Source of the DNA: Anaerosacchariphilus hominis
GTDB lineage: Bacteria; Bacillota; Clostridia; Lachnospirales; Lachnospiraceae
NCBI RefSeq assembly: GCF_014290175.1
Contig: NZ_JACOOR010000001.1
Coordinates: 434,001-498,000, forward strand
Length of the DNA: 64,000 nucleotides
Direction: 5' to 3'
The stretch's first letter is position 1, and every line of letters begins with the position of its first letter. Made by a program: the position numbers and the translations under genes. Shown in pieces: positions 8,520-16,665 of the stretch. The notes below the pieces were generated by a model. It saw only the letters and a program-made list of their open reading frames with translations. It did not search any database and was not told the origin of the DNA.

Positions 8520-9273
8520 CTGTTTCCTCCTCTACAGTTGTATTCTTATCTCTCATAAACCCGATCAGAGCCAGCGCCACCGCAAAAAGCGCTACCGGAA
8601 GTACATTTCCCAGATCCAGGACACTCATCAGCAGAAAGCCAATGATCAGGTATGCCACATTCTCCTTTTTCAGCATAACCTTAAGAAGAAGCGCAAGACC
8701 GACGGCCGGAAGCAGACCGCCTGCGATTTCAAATCCGTGAGATACAAATTCCGGGAAGGAATTCACAAAATCGGAAATTACATTCTGAAGCGCATAAGTA
8801 CTCAGAAATGCCACCAGCGCATATAACAAAGTCAGGATAATTTCCGGAAGAAATACATAGAACCGATATGCTTTCATATCATTCTTTGCAGCAGCCTCCT
8901 CCAGCTTTACATTAAATCCGGAAAACAGAGACTGGCATGCAATTACAATCCACTGCATCAGCAGTGCAAAGGGAAGGCTCAACCCCAGCGCCGCCTCTGC
9001 GCTGAGACCACCTTTGTATGCAAGGACTACCGTCATCAGACCAGCCATCAATGCATTTGGCGGAACCGTTCCTCCTACTGTGCTGAGTCCCAGATATGAC
9101 AATTCTGTAATAGCCGCCGCCTGAAGTCCCAGCTTCACATCACCCAATACCAGTCCCGTAACCGTACAAACTACAATCGGATGGAACATAAAGAAACATT
9201 CCCATCTGGCATCCCATGCCAGTAAAAAGATAATCACTGCCAGCAGGATTCCCTGAAACAACGTAATACTCAT
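8500..9273 (-). CDS. PTS mannose-family IIC component
   Basis: A 257-residue polytopic membrane protein of the EIIC mannose/sorbose family. It contains the family's GGTVPPNALMAGLMTVVLAY region, which contributes to substrate binding, and a charged C-terminal tail (DKNTTVEEETDD). GGAGGAG 7 bases before the ATG fixes the start. It is the second gene of the operon after the SIS-domain gene. Confidence 0.93.
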   Translation of the reverse strand: MSITLFQGILLAVIIFLLAWDARWECFFMFHPIVVCTVTGLVLGDVKLGLQAAAITELSYLGLSTVGGTVPPNALMAGLMTVVLAYKGGLSAEAALGLSLPFALLMQWIVIACQSLFSGFNVKLEEAAAKNDMKAYRFYVFLPEIILTLLYALVAFLSTYALQNVISDFVNSFPEFVSHGFEIAGGLLPAVGLALLLKVMLKKENVAYLIIGFLLMSVLDLGNVLPVALFAVALALIGFMRDKNTTVEEETDDGEGI

Positions 9274-9311
9274 TCTGACTCTCCTCCATTTTACATATAA
9301 AACCTGTTATC

Positions 9312-10379
9312 TTAAAAAGTAACTGTCGTCTTGGATAATCCAATGGGTTCATCCGGATTATATCCCCTTGCAATGGAAAGCAGGCAGGCAAACAGCTGCG
9401 AGAATACAGCCAATCCGAAAATTCCTGAAACTCCTTCTGCCTTTTCCGGAAGTACCACGGATGCGTTTCCAAGTTCTCTGTACTTTTCTTTATTGGTGAC
9501 AACTAATGTACTTACTTTGAAATCATTCTGGATCTTCTTTACCAGTCCAATGGTGCTCTCATCCGTCTTTTCATCTGTCAGGAAGAAAATAACCGGCATA
9601 AAGCGATTGGTAGTTGCGATCGGCCCATGGGGATAATCGCACGCAGAATATGCTTTTGCATTTGTATAGCTGGCTTCCATGATTTTCAGCTCTGTTTCCT
9701 GCGCCACGGCAAAACCAAATCCTCTTGCCAGAAGAAGAATGTCTTTCGTATTCCGAAACAGAGGAATCGTATTTTTAATCTGCTTCTCCACTTCTTCACC
9801 CAGGCATGCCGCAATCAGATCCGGAGCCTGATTTAATGCTTCGATCAGTTTTTCATCTCCGCTCAGATATGCTACTATCATCAGAACAATCAGTGTCTGA
9901 GCCATATAGGATTTCGCTGCCGTAAAACTTGTCTCTTTTCCGCACTCACAGTTAATATAATAATTTCCTACCTGTCGCATCAGGCATTCTCTCTCGTTTG
10001 TAACAGAAACCGCAATACCGCCCTCATCCTGGCATTTTTTTAATACGGTATAAACATCCTTCGCTTCTCCGCACTGTGACACTCCGATCACCAGTGCATC
10101 GCTCAGATCTACCTTTCCGTCATATCTGGTTATAACCGACGGACTGGACATGGATGCCAGAAAAGGTGTATAAATTTCGAAAGCATACTTTCCTGCAATC
10201 AATGCATGTTCGCTGGACCCCCGGCCCACCAGAACTACCTTTTTGAAGCCTTTTGCTTTTACTGCTTCACACAGTTCCTTTACAACCGGAGTATTGATTT
10301 CCATCATTTTTTTCATGATTTCCGGTTGCTCATGAACCTCTCTCCACATGTTTGATTTGCTTACATCATACTGAAACAT
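9312..10379 (-). CDS. Double-SIS-domain sugar isomerase/deglycase
   Basis: A 355-residue protein with two SIS domains like the isomerase half of GlmS, AgaS and the fructoselysine/glucoselysine deglycases (FrlB, GfrE, GfrF). The first domain has the phosphosugar loop VGRGSSEHALIAGK; the second has ARGFGFAVAQETELKIMEAS, and the C-terminus is LSKTTVTF, matching the GlmS-type tail. There is no glutaminase domain, so it is not GlmS itself. As first gene of a mannose-family PTS operon it probably acts on the phosphorylated imported sugar: ketose/aldose isomerisation with deamination, or cleavage of an Amadori compound. AGGAGG lies 5 bases upstream of the ATG. Confidence 0.85.
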   Translation of the reverse strand: MFQYDVSKSNMWREVHEQPEIMKKMMEINTPVVKELCEAVKAKGFKKVVLVGRGSSEHALIAGKYAFEIYTPFLASMSSPSVITRYDGKVDLSDALVIGVSQCGEAKDVYTVLKKCQDEGGIAVSVTNERECLMRQVGNYYINCECGKETSFTAAKSYMAQTLIVLMIVAYLSGDEKLIEALNQAPDLIAACLGEEVEKQIKNTIPLFRNTKDILLLARGFGFAVAQETELKIMEASYTNAKAYSACDYPHGPIATTNRFMPVIFFLTDEKTDESTIGLVKKIQNDFKVSTLVVTNKEKYRELGNASVVLPEKAEGVSGIFGLAVFSQLFACLLSIARGYNPDEPIGLSKTTVTF

Positions 10380-10394
10380 CTTTCTCCTCCTTTT

Positions 10395-10412
10395 TGTAAC
10401 TTTGTGATTACA
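10395..10412. promoter_or_regulatory. Inverted repeat downstream of the PTS promoter
   Basis: TGTAA and TTACA are separated by eight bases, between the -10 box and the ribosome site of the PTS operon. It may be a secondary regulator site, but the short arms make chance possible. Confidence 0.35.
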
Positions 10413-10417
10413 TTGTT

Positions 10418-10446
10418 ATATTAGTATATTATAAAAATAATGTCAA
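10418..10446 (-). promoter_or_regulatory. Promoter of the PTS operon
   Basis: On the minus strand TTGACA and TAATAT are separated by 17 bases. The -35 hexamer is one arm of the palindrome shared with the divergent gntR gene. Confidence 0.8.
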
Positions 10447-10458
10447 TACCTATTGACA
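10441..10458. promoter_or_regulatory. Shared divergent operator, likely GntR site
   Basis: TGTCAATACCTATTGACA has perfect 8-base arms around a CC centre. Each arm contains a TTGACA -35 hexamer reading outward, one for the PTS operon and one for gntR. A dimer bound here would block both promoters at once. The adjacent GntR/UTRA protein is the obvious candidate. Confidence 0.65.
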
Positions 10459-10480
10459 ATCTTTTTCTTTCCGATAAAAT
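10453..10480 (+). promoter_or_regulatory. Promoter of the gntR gene
   Basis: TTGACA, a 16-base spacer and TAAAAT. The -35 box is the right arm of the shared palindrome. Confidence 0.6.
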
Positions 10481-10523
10481 TAGAAGTAACAAATCATAAA
10501 ATTCAAGAAAGGTTCCCTCTCAT

Positions 10524-11303
10524 ATGGACAAAACAAAACGTTTTACCGAATACATTACCATTAACAAATTTTCCCTGATTCCGCTCTATTCCCAGCTTAA
10601 AGAATCTATAAAGGCTGCCATTCTGTCTGGTACTTTAAAACCAGGTGATAAACTCCCCACCGAAAATGAACTCTGCAATACTTTCAATCTTTCCAGAACC
10701 GTAACACGGCAGGCCTTTTCTGAACTGGCAAACGAAGGCTATATTTGCCGCTTTAAAAGCAGAGGAACATTCGTAAACCAAACCAATCAAAAAAATGTTT
10801 TTTTCAAAAAAATCATGAGCTTTAATGATGAGATGCGAATGTACGGCTACACGCCTAAAACAGAGCTCCTGTCCTCCGAGAAAATATTCTGCTCCGACGC
10901 CTTATCTCAACACTCCGGATTTCCGGAAGGCGAACCTCTGATTCGTCTGCAGCGTTTACGCTACCGCAATGACGTCCCTATCGTCTATATTGATGCCTAT
11001 TATAAAGCAGACCGTATTCCCGGAATTGAGCATTACGACATTGAAACGAACTCTTTATACGATACGATGGAGCGCTATTACGACATCAAGGTTATGCACA
11101 CGAAAAAGCAGTTTACCGCCAGAATCGTAGAAGATAAGCACGCTGAGTATCTCAATATTAAAAAGAAATCCGCTGTCCAATATGTAGAAAGTACAGAATA
11201 CGATAATTATGATCAGCTTTTATCCTATGATATTTCCATTTATGCCGGCGAACGCAATGTGTTTGAAGTAGAAATAAATAATTTAGCTAAAAACGGATAT
11301 TAA
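10524..11303 (+). CDS. GntR/HutC-family regulator with UTRA domain
   Basis: A 259-residue repressor. Residues about 18-85 form the winged helix of the GntR family (PLYSQLKESIKAAILSGTLK, then LPTENELCNTFNLSRTVTRQ), and about 100-250 a UTRA effector domain that usually binds a phosphorylated sugar. It is divergent from the PTS operon and almost certainly controls it and itself through the palindrome between them, with the imported sugar phosphate as inducer. The ribosome site (AAAGG, 11 bases upstream) is weak, which suits a low-level repressor. A hairpin terminator follows its stop codon. Confidence 0.92.
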   Translation: MDKTKRFTEYITINKFSLIPLYSQLKESIKAAILSGTLKPGDKLPTENELCNTFNLSRTVTRQAFSELANEGYICRFKSRGTFVNQTNQKNVFFKKIMSFNDEMRMYGYTPKTELLSSEKIFCSDALSQHSGFPEGEPLIRLQRLRYRNDVPIVYIDAYYKADRIPGIEHYDIETNSLYDTMERYYDIKVMHTKKQFTARIVEDKHAEYLNIKKKSAVQYVESTEYDNYDQLLSYDISIYAGERNVFEVEINNLAKNGY

Positions 11304-11306
11304 AAA

Positions 11307-11326
11307 AGGAGGGCTTTCGCCCTCCT
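11307..11326. terminator. Convergent bidirectional terminator
   Basis: AGGAGGGC pairs perfectly with GCCCTCCT over a TTTC loop. Six T follow on the minus strand and CATTTCTTT on the plus strand. It serves gntR and the Rpn-type gene, whose stop codon lies in the stem. Confidence 0.8.
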
Positions 11327-12308
11327 ACATTTCTTTGATAAACTCCTCTATACTTCCGGCCATGATAGCCTGTTTGTTCCAAAGCTTTAATTGCTCTGTA
11401 TTATCCGTGGACAGAATCCTCTTTTTCACAGTTTCAGGCACTGTCCCCAGCTCTTCCAGTCTGTCCAGAACCACTTCCTGCAATATTTCTATACGGCCTT
11501 CTTCTCGGCCTTCTTTCCAGCTTTCCCTTCTCAGGTACTCCCGTTCTTCTTTTTCGTTATACTCTGTCAGTATCATCCTGTACACCTCCATTCCATACTT
11601 CGTCAGGATATCCGACAGTATTCCCTTCTCAATACACCGCCTGATGCTAATCTCCGTTGCTTCATCCAGGGACCAGCCTTCGTCCATTTTCCAGCGAATT
11701 TGACCGATGAAATAAGCATAGTCTGATAATCTGCGGCATTTCCGCATCATATCCCGATTCCGGCCTGCATTGATATTCAATACTGTCGCTTTGCATTCCA
11801 GACAGGGCTCTTCTTCCTCCCGGTCCGGCCTCAAAAAACAATCTGACAGTTTCATTTCCACCCGATCCGGCATATCCGACGTGCCATTGTAAAATACCAC
11901 GTACTTGGGAAATGGAACCATCACGCGCTTTTTTTCATTTGTCAGCTTTATATTCTTCCCGTTCAGATACTGTTGATACAACTCCGAGAAATAGAAAAAT
12001 CCCCGGAGCGGCATATTTTCATTCCAGGTACTCTGATGCTCGTACAAATTCATGACAACGCCAAACATGAACGATAAGTCGTTCTTCATGCTGAGATAAA
12101 TCACATCCTCAATGGTGGTAATCTCCAGCTCGTCTGCATTCTCATATTCTGTCCCGTTCACTGCATTGTACAAATCCAGCAAATCCTCTTTGTCCCGGAA
12201 TACCAATCGGAACAGGCGGTCCTTATGTTCCCTCTGTACCGGTTTTTTGGTTCCCGGGAAGCTGCTACGCTTCCGACGCTTTGATTTGGAAGTCGTTCGG
12301 TTACTCAT
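11325..12308 (-). CDS. Rpn-family PD-(D/E)XK nuclease / transposase-like protein
   Basis: A 327-residue member of the Rpn (recombination-promoting nuclease) group, often annotated as PD-(D/E)XK nuclease family transposase. The core is DLSFMFGVVMNLYEHQSTWN: the Asp and the E-x-Q of the nuclease motif are present, and RDKEDLLDLYNAVNGTEY is the usual N-terminal block. A Lys/Arg/Ser-rich start precedes it and a charged helix with the EGREEGRIE motif, common in this family, closes it. These proteins occur in many copies per genome in Lachnospiraceae. It is alone, between gntR and metK, with no inverted repeats that would show active transposition. Confidence 0.8.
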   Translation of the reverse strand: MSNRTTSKSKRRKRSSFPGTKKPVQREHKDRLFRLVFRDKEDLLDLYNAVNGTEYENADELEITTIEDVIYLSMKNDLSFMFGVVMNLYEHQSTWNENMPLRGFFYFSELYQQYLNGKNIKLTNEKKRVMVPFPKYVVFYNGTSDMPDRVEMKLSDCFLRPDREEEEPCLECKATVLNINAGRNRDMMRKCRRLSDYAYFIGQIRWKMDEGWSLDEATEISIRRCIEKGILSDILTKYGMEVYRMILTEYNEKEEREYLRRESWKEGREEGRIEILQEVVLDRLEELGTVPETVKKRILSTDNTEQLKLWNKQAIMAGSIEEFIKEM

Positions 12309-12359
12309 TGCTATTCTCTCCTTTTCATTATACGTTTTACTTCTCCTTCCTGCAAGGGC

Positions 12360-12600
12360 ATAAAATAGCCGTTTTCAGATACATTTTTGCATACTTCGCC
12401 CTTGGGCGTACTTTGGGAATGTTGATTTCAGATCGAAATCCAGACCTTTCTCTTTCGTGAAACAGCAACGGAAGAACCCGTGCTGTATAACCTGTGTAAA
12501 CGGAAAACCTGCGCCGAGTGCGCATCCCTCCGGAGGGTTTTTTGCTCTATAGGAAGCATGACTTTCGTGCTTTAATGTGACACGGTATTTCCTATAGAGT
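12360..12600. repeat. Intergenic palindromic repeat, copy 1
   Basis: No credible gene lies here. The segment has a GC-rich core (GCCGAGTGCGCATCC, then CCGGAGGG), then a T-run and perfect 11-base inverted arms CTCTATAGGAA and TTCCTATAGAG (12545-12555 and 12589-12599), themselves flanked by a T-run and an A-run. The core has the same order of elements as the repeat at 16666-16800. A 62-codon open frame on the minus strand covers the left part but has no ribosome site and a composition unlike protein. Confidence 0.55.
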
Positions 12601-12661
12601 AAAAAACAGTGTCTCCAGACTGGCATTATTTCGACAAAATGCGCTGTCTGACGACACTGTT
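12601..12661 (-). terminator. Terminator of metK
   Basis: On the minus strand AACAGTGTC pairs with GACACTGTT, with an inner CAGAC/GTCTG stem, and six T follow. It lies about 50 bases after the metK stop codon. Confidence 0.75.
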
Positions 12662-12690
12662 ATTCTACCAATTTACGGTAATTACGTCAA
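12662..12690 (-). promoter_or_regulatory. Promoter-like sequence between metK and its terminator
   Basis: TTGACG, a 17-base spacer and TAGAAT on the minus strand. The predicted start would fall inside the upper arm of the metK terminator. It could feed the downstream Rpn-type gene or be chance. Confidence 0.3.
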
Positions 12691-12707
12691 TGGGTTTATC
12701 CAGAAAT

Positions 12708-13895
12708 TTACAGATATTTTTTCAGTTCCTCGGCCTTATCTGTTTTCTCCCAGGGCAAATCCAGGTCGGTACGGCCGAAGTGACCGTAAGCTGCAGTCTG
12801 CTTGTAGATCGGTCTGCGCAGATCCAGCATGCGGATGATGCCTGCGGGACGCAGGTCGAAGTTCTCGCGGATGATCTCTACCAGCTTGGTATCAGAAAGC
12901 TTACCGGTTCCAAAGGTGTCCACGTTGATGGATGTGGGTCTTGCCACGCCGATGGCGTAGGACAGCTGAATCTCGCACTTGTCAGCCAGGCCTGCCGCTA
13001 CAATGTTCTTTGCCACGTAACGTGCTGCGTACGCTGCGGAACGGTCTACCTTGGTGCAGTCCTTGCCGGAGAAGGCTCCGCCGCCGTGACGGGCCATTCC
13101 GCCGTAGGTATCTACGATAATCTTACGTCCGGTCAGACCGCTGTCTCCGTGGGGGCCTCCGATAACGAAACGTCCGGTGGGGTTGATGTAGAACTTGGTA
13201 TCCGCATCTACCATCTCTGCCGGAAGGATCGGATCCAGAACGTATTTCTTGATATCCTTATGAATCTGCTCCTGAGTCACATCCTCGCTGTGCTGAGTAG
13301 AAATAACCACTGCGTCCAGACGCGCCGGCTTGCCGTTCTCGTCATACTCTACGGTTACCTGGGACTTTCCATCGGGACGAAGGTAGGTCAGGGTGCCGTC
13401 CTTACGAACCTTGGTCAGCTGCCTGGTCAGCTTATGTGCCAGGGAAATGGGATAGGGCATCAGCTCCGGTGTTTCATTGACTGCATAGCCGAACATCATA
13501 CCCTGGTCGCCTGCGCCGATGGCCTCGATCTCATCCTCGCTCATCAGGTGCTCCTTTGCTTCCAGAGCCTTGTTTACGCCCATGGCAATATCGGTGGACT
13601 GCTCATCAATGGCAGTGATAACAGCGCAGTTGTCTGCGTCGAAGCCGTATTTTCCACGGTCATAGCCGATCTCGCGCACAGTGTCGCGGACGATTTTCTG
13701 GATATCTACATAGCCCTTGGTGGTAATCTCGCCCATGACGAGTACCAGGCCTGTGGTAGTCGCGGTCTCGCAGGCTACGCGGCTCATGGGATCCTGCTCC
13801 AGCAGGGCGTCAAGAATGGCGTCGGAAATCTGGTCGCAGATTTTGTCCGGGTGGCCTTCGGTTACGGATTCTGAGGTAAATAATAATTTTTCCAT
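12708..13895 (-). CDS. metK: S-adenosylmethionine synthetase
   Basis: A 395-residue enzyme that makes S-adenosylmethionine from ATP and methionine. The N-terminal [13 protein letters not shown] carries the catalytic His15 and Asp17; [12 protein letters not shown] and [18 protein letters not shown] are the family's ATP-loop and phosphate/K+ signatures. Length and motifs are standard from end to end. It is preceded by a SAM-I riboswitch, so its own product shuts off its transcription. A terminator follows about 50 bases after the stop. Confidence 0.98.
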   Translation of the reverse strand: MEKLLFTSESVTEGHPDKICDQISDAILDALLEQDPMSRVACETATTTGLVLVMGEITTKGYVDIQKIVRDTVREIGYDRGKYGFDADNCAVITAIDEQSTDIAMGVNKALEAKEHLMSEDEIEAIGAGDQGMMFGYAVNETPELMPYPISLAHKLTRQLTKVRKDGTLTYLRPDGKSQVTVEYDENGKPARLDAVVISTQHSEDVTQEQIHKDIKKYVLDPILPAEMVDADTKFYINPTGRFVIGGPHGDSGLTGRKIIVDTYGGMARHGGGAFSGKDCTKVDRSAAYAARYVAKNIVAAGLADKCEIQLSYAIGVARPTSINVDTFGTGKLSDTKLVEIIRENFDLRPAGIIRMLDLRRPIYKQTAAYGHFGRTDLDLPWEKTDKAEELKKYL

Positions 13896-13935
13896 GGTCT
13901 CTTCCTTTCTTTTTGTGTGTCTTTGGCATAAGTTA

Positions 13936-13961
13936 AGGCCCGCTTAATACTAAGCGGACCT
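13936..13961 (-). terminator. Riboswitch expression-platform terminator of metK
   Basis: On the minus strand AGGTCCGCTTA pairs with TAAGCGGGCCT over a short loop, between the aptamer and the metK ribosome site. The T tract is weak (TTAACTT). It is expected to form when SAM is bound. Confidence 0.65.
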
Positions 13962-13984
13962 GTTTATATCACGATAACCAAATC

Positions 13985-14086
13985 CTCTTATTGTTCGATT
14001 CAACTCGCTCAGGTTGGCACCTTCCGCTCACGCGGGGTTGCCGTGACTTCACAGATCCTTTGTATCTCCATCACTCTGAATAAGAG
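13985..14086 (-). promoter_or_regulatory. SAM-I (S-box) riboswitch
   Basis: The closing P1 stem is CTCTTATT with AATAAGAG at the far end. Inside are the conserved S-box elements GTGAAGTCACGGCAACC and GGTGCCAACCTGAGCGAG, and GAGTGATGGAG after P1. It lies in the metK leader and is followed by a terminator-like hairpin, the usual transcription-attenuation arrangement. Confidence 0.93.
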
Positions 14087-14124
14087 AAAAAATTACAATA
14101 TTCAATTTGCTTATCACGTGCTAT

Positions 14125-14153
14125 ACATTACACTACTCCGGGTGTTTTGTCAA
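14125..14153 (-). promoter_or_regulatory. Promoter of metK
   Basis: TTGACA, a 17-base spacer and TAATGT on the minus strand. The -35 box overlaps the stop codon of murA, so metK has its own promoter at the very end of the preceding gene. Confidence 0.65.
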
Positions 14154-15442
14154 CCCACTCGGAGACGAAACTTCTGCAATGCCCGCTCATCTTCCACTTT
14201 CTCGATCTCTGCGCCCAGAGAACGAAGCTTCTCGTCAAAGCGCTCGTAACCGCGCTCGATGAAATGAATGTCGTCCACTACGGTAATGCCGTCCGCTGCC
14301 AGACCGGCGATAACCAATGCCGCGCCTGCCCGGAGATCCGGACTGGATACCTGGGCTCCGGTGTAGCGCTCCACACCCTCGATAATGGCGGTATTGCCCT
14401 CTACTTTGATATTCGCGCCCATGCGCGCCAGCTCGTCCACGTATTTAAACCGGTTTTCAAAAATACTCTCTGTGACGATACTGCTGCCCTTGGCCAGTGC
14501 CAGAGCCGCGGTAATCTGGGGCTGCATATCTGTGGGAAAGCCCGGGTAGGGAAGGGTCTTCACATTGGTACTGCGAAGTCCTTTGGAGCATACCACACGT
14601 ACTGCGTCATCCAGCTCTTCGATCTCGCACCCAATCTCCAGAAGCTTGGACGTAGCTGCCTCCAGATGCTTCGGAATCACATTCTTCACAGTCACGTCAC
14701 CGCGGGTCGCTGCCGCCGCAAACATGAACGTACCTGCCTCGATCTGATCCGGGATGATGGAATACTCGGTGGCATGCAGTCTCTCCACGCCACGAATCCG
14801 GATCACATCCGTACCGGCTCCCTTGATATTCGCGCCCATACTGTTCAGGAAATTCGCCACGTCTACCACGTGAGGCTCCTTGGCCGCATTCTCGATAACT
14901 GTATTACCCTCCGCCATGGAGGCTGCCATCATGATATTAATCGTGGCGCCCACGGATACCACATCCAGATAAATGTGGCTGCCTCGCAGCTTCTCCGCCT
15001 CGGCCACGATGAAGCCATACTCGATCTTCACATCAGCGCCCAGAGCACGGAAGCCCTTCAGATGCTGATCGATGGGTCTGCTACCGATATTACATCCACC
15101 CGGGAGCGGAACTTCCGCCTTTTTATACTTACCGAGCAGTGCGCCCAGCAGATAGTAGGAAGCGCGGATGCGCTTAATGTATTCATAATCCACACTGTAA
15201 TCCCCGATCCGGGAACCGTTAATCTTCACGGTATGGCGATCGGTGCGGTCTACCTGCGCGCCGATCTGCTGCATAGCCTCCAGAAGGACATTTATATCAC
15301 GCACGTCCGGAAGATTCTCTATAAGTACCGTATCATCCGTCATAATTGCTGCCGCAAGAATCGCCAATGCCGCATTTTTGGCTCCGCCAATTTCCACTTC
15401 ACCGACGAGCGGGTTTCCGCCTTTAATCACGTACTGATCCAT
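14150..15442 (-). CDS. murA: UDP-N-acetylglucosamine 1-carboxyvinyltransferase
   Basis: A 430-residue enzyme of the first committed step of peptidoglycan synthesis; it moves enolpyruvate from PEP to UDP-GlcNAc. Lys22-Asn23 (GGAKNA) and the reactive Cys117 in LPGGCNIGSRP, the residue attacked by fosfomycin, are present, as is the FPTDMQPQ motif. The start MDQYVIKGG is chosen because GGGAG lies 6 bases before it; an ATG four codons upstream has only 2 bases between GGAG and the start. It is transcribed alone from a promoter about 215 bases upstream. Confidence 0.96.
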   Translation of the reverse strand: MDQYVIKGGNPLVGEVEIGGAKNAALAILAAAIMTDDTVLIENLPDVRDINVLLEAMQQIGAQVDRTDRHTVKINGSRIGDYSVDYEYIKRIRASYYLLGALLGKYKKAEVPLPGGCNIGSRPIDQHLKGFRALGADVKIEYGFIVAEAEKLRGSHIYLDVVSVGATINIMMAASMAEGNTVIENAAKEPHVVDVANFLNSMGANIKGAGTDVIRIRGVERLHATEYSIIPDQIEAGTFMFAAAATRGDVTVKNVIPKHLEAATSKLLEIGCEIEELDDAVRVVCSKGLRSTNVKTLPYPGFPTDMQPQITAALALAKGSSIVTESIFENRFKYVDELARMGANIKVEGNTAIIEGVERYTGAQVSSPDLRAGAALVIAGLAADGITVVDDIHFIERGYERFDEKLRSLGAEIEKVEDERALQKFRLRVG

Positions 15443-15454
15443 ATCTACTCCCAT

Positions 15455-15664
15455 TTCTCCGATCTCTTATCTAAATTCTGTTCTGATTTCTGATTTATTT
15501 TCTGTTTCCAGTCGTTGTTTTTGTCTTACTTTTATTTCTGATAGTCTACTGATAATCGCCTGTAAATTCTGCTTCTCTGTCCTGTTCCTACAGTTTCTCT
15601 ATAGGATCCAGTTTCTCTGTTTTCCGGCTCTTTATGCAAAATGAGCCGCTTTTAGTCTTAGTCT
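15455..15664 (-). promoter_or_regulatory. Long A-rich leader of murA
   Basis: No open frame with a ribosome site is seen in this untranslated leader. Near its 5' end CGGCTC pairs with GAGCCG. Two direct copies of AGAGAAACTG follow, the second inside a CCTA/TAGG hairpin. The rest is purine-rich and repeats CAGAA. It may be a regulatory leader, but I recognise no known riboswitch. Confidence 0.35.
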
Positions 15665-15692
15665 AGTATAACACAAACTTTCAATTTGTAAA
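15665..15692 (-). promoter_or_regulatory. Promoter of murA
   Basis: TTTACA, a 16-base spacer and TATACT on the minus strand. Confidence 0.55.
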
Positions 15693-15753
15693 TACCTTAA
15701 AAACGCGGAAAATACAGCATTTTAAGGTCTGTACAGAGCTTTCGGATTTTCCG

Positions 15754-15782
15754 TTTCCATTTTCCGTCAAACCATGTATAAT
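15754..15782 (+). promoter_or_regulatory. Promoter of the second HAD phosphatase gene
   Basis: TATAAT with a weak TTTCCA box 17 bases upstream, divergent from the murA promoter. Confidence 0.45.
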
Positions 15783-15854
15783 AGAGTAGCGATTTACTCT
15801 TTTTGCTGTAATTTTGACCAAAGATATCCATAGATAAGGAGATTCCGGGAATTT

Positions 15855-16661
15855 ATGAAACCATTCTTTTTTATTGACTACGATAACACCATTTTCAGCC
15901 ACCGGACCTGGGCTGTGCCGGACAGCGCTCTGGAGGCCCTCAGCCACCTGAAGGAGCTGGGCTGCCGGGTAGTTCTGGCCAGTGGCCGCCCCTTCCGGTA
16001 TACATCTCTCCCGGAGGAATTTCAGGGACGGTTCCTGCCGGACTGCCTGGTCAGCTCCAACGGAGCCATCATCGAGACCCCGGAAGAGGTACTCTGGGAA
16101 AAGTACTTTGATCCGGAGCTCCAGACCCGGCTTCTGGACTATGTGGTGGAAAAAAAGTACTGTCTCATGTCCAGCGCCGACGGCAAATGGTGTACCTCAA
16201 ACCTGGAGCGTTTTCTGGAACTGGCCAGTCCCAGGCAGCGGAAGCTCCTGCCGGAGTCCGGCGAGGCCTTCCAAAAGATCTACCACTGCCAGATGACCTC
16301 CTTTTTTCTGTCGGACACGGAGGAAGCCATCGCCGACGTGCAGGCTCATTTTCCGGAGCTGAAGCTTCTGTATATGGGCCCGGAGCTGGGCGGCGCGGAT
16401 ATTATCCCCGCTGAGAATGGCAAGGTCATCGGAGCCTCCCGGATCTTAAGCCATTACGGCCTCACCTGGGAACACACCGTAGCCATCGGCGACAGCATGA
16501 ATGATATCGATCTAATCCGCAAAGCCTCTTGCGGTATCGCCATGGGCAACGCCATGAAGGAGGTGCAGGAGGCCGCCGACTATGTAACCGCCGACATCGA
16601 CGCCGACGGACTGGCCCGGGCCATCGCTCATGCGCTGAAGCTGGCCGGGCTCCTAGCATAA
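15855..16661 (+). CDS. HAD-IIB (Cof-type) hydrolase
   Basis: A 268-residue phosphatase of the same superfamily as the one in the PTS operon, but not a close copy. Motif I is FFIDYDNTIF, the D-x-D-x-T pattern with Tyr and Asn at the variable places; motif II is LASGRP; motif IV is AIGDSMNDIDLI near residue 215, followed by GIAMGNA. It is transcribed alone on the plus strand and its G+C is visibly higher than that of the PTS-operon HAD gene. The substrate is unknown; sugar phosphates and FMN are usual for the family. Confidence 0.87.
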   Translation: MKPFFFIDYDNTIFSHRTWAVPDSALEALSHLKELGCRVVLASGRPFRYTSLPEEFQGRFLPDCLVSSNGAIIETPEEVLWEKYFDPELQTRLLDYVVEKKYCLMSSADGKWCTSNLERFLELASPRQRKLLPESGEAFQKIYHCQMTSFFLSDTEEAIADVQAHFPELKLLYMGPELGGADIIPAENGKVIGASRILSHYGLTWEHTVAIGDSMNDIDLIRKASCGIAMGNAMKEVQEAADYVTADIDADGLARAIAHALKLAGLLA

Positions 16662-16665
16662 AATA

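Noticed and set aside
11325..12308. An active insertion sequence around the Rpn-type gene.
   Set aside because: No terminal inverted repeats or target duplications flank it; the hairpin at its end is a terminator.
12337..12525. A 62-codon minus-strand frame in the metK/Rpn spacer.
   Set aside because: No ribosome site, Arg-rich composition typical of structured repeats, and it lies in the palindromic repeat region.
12609..13874. A 421-codon plus-strand frame across metK.
   Set aside because: Antisense to a fully conserved metK; long open antisense frames are expected from its codon bias, and the encoded protein has no recognisable fold.
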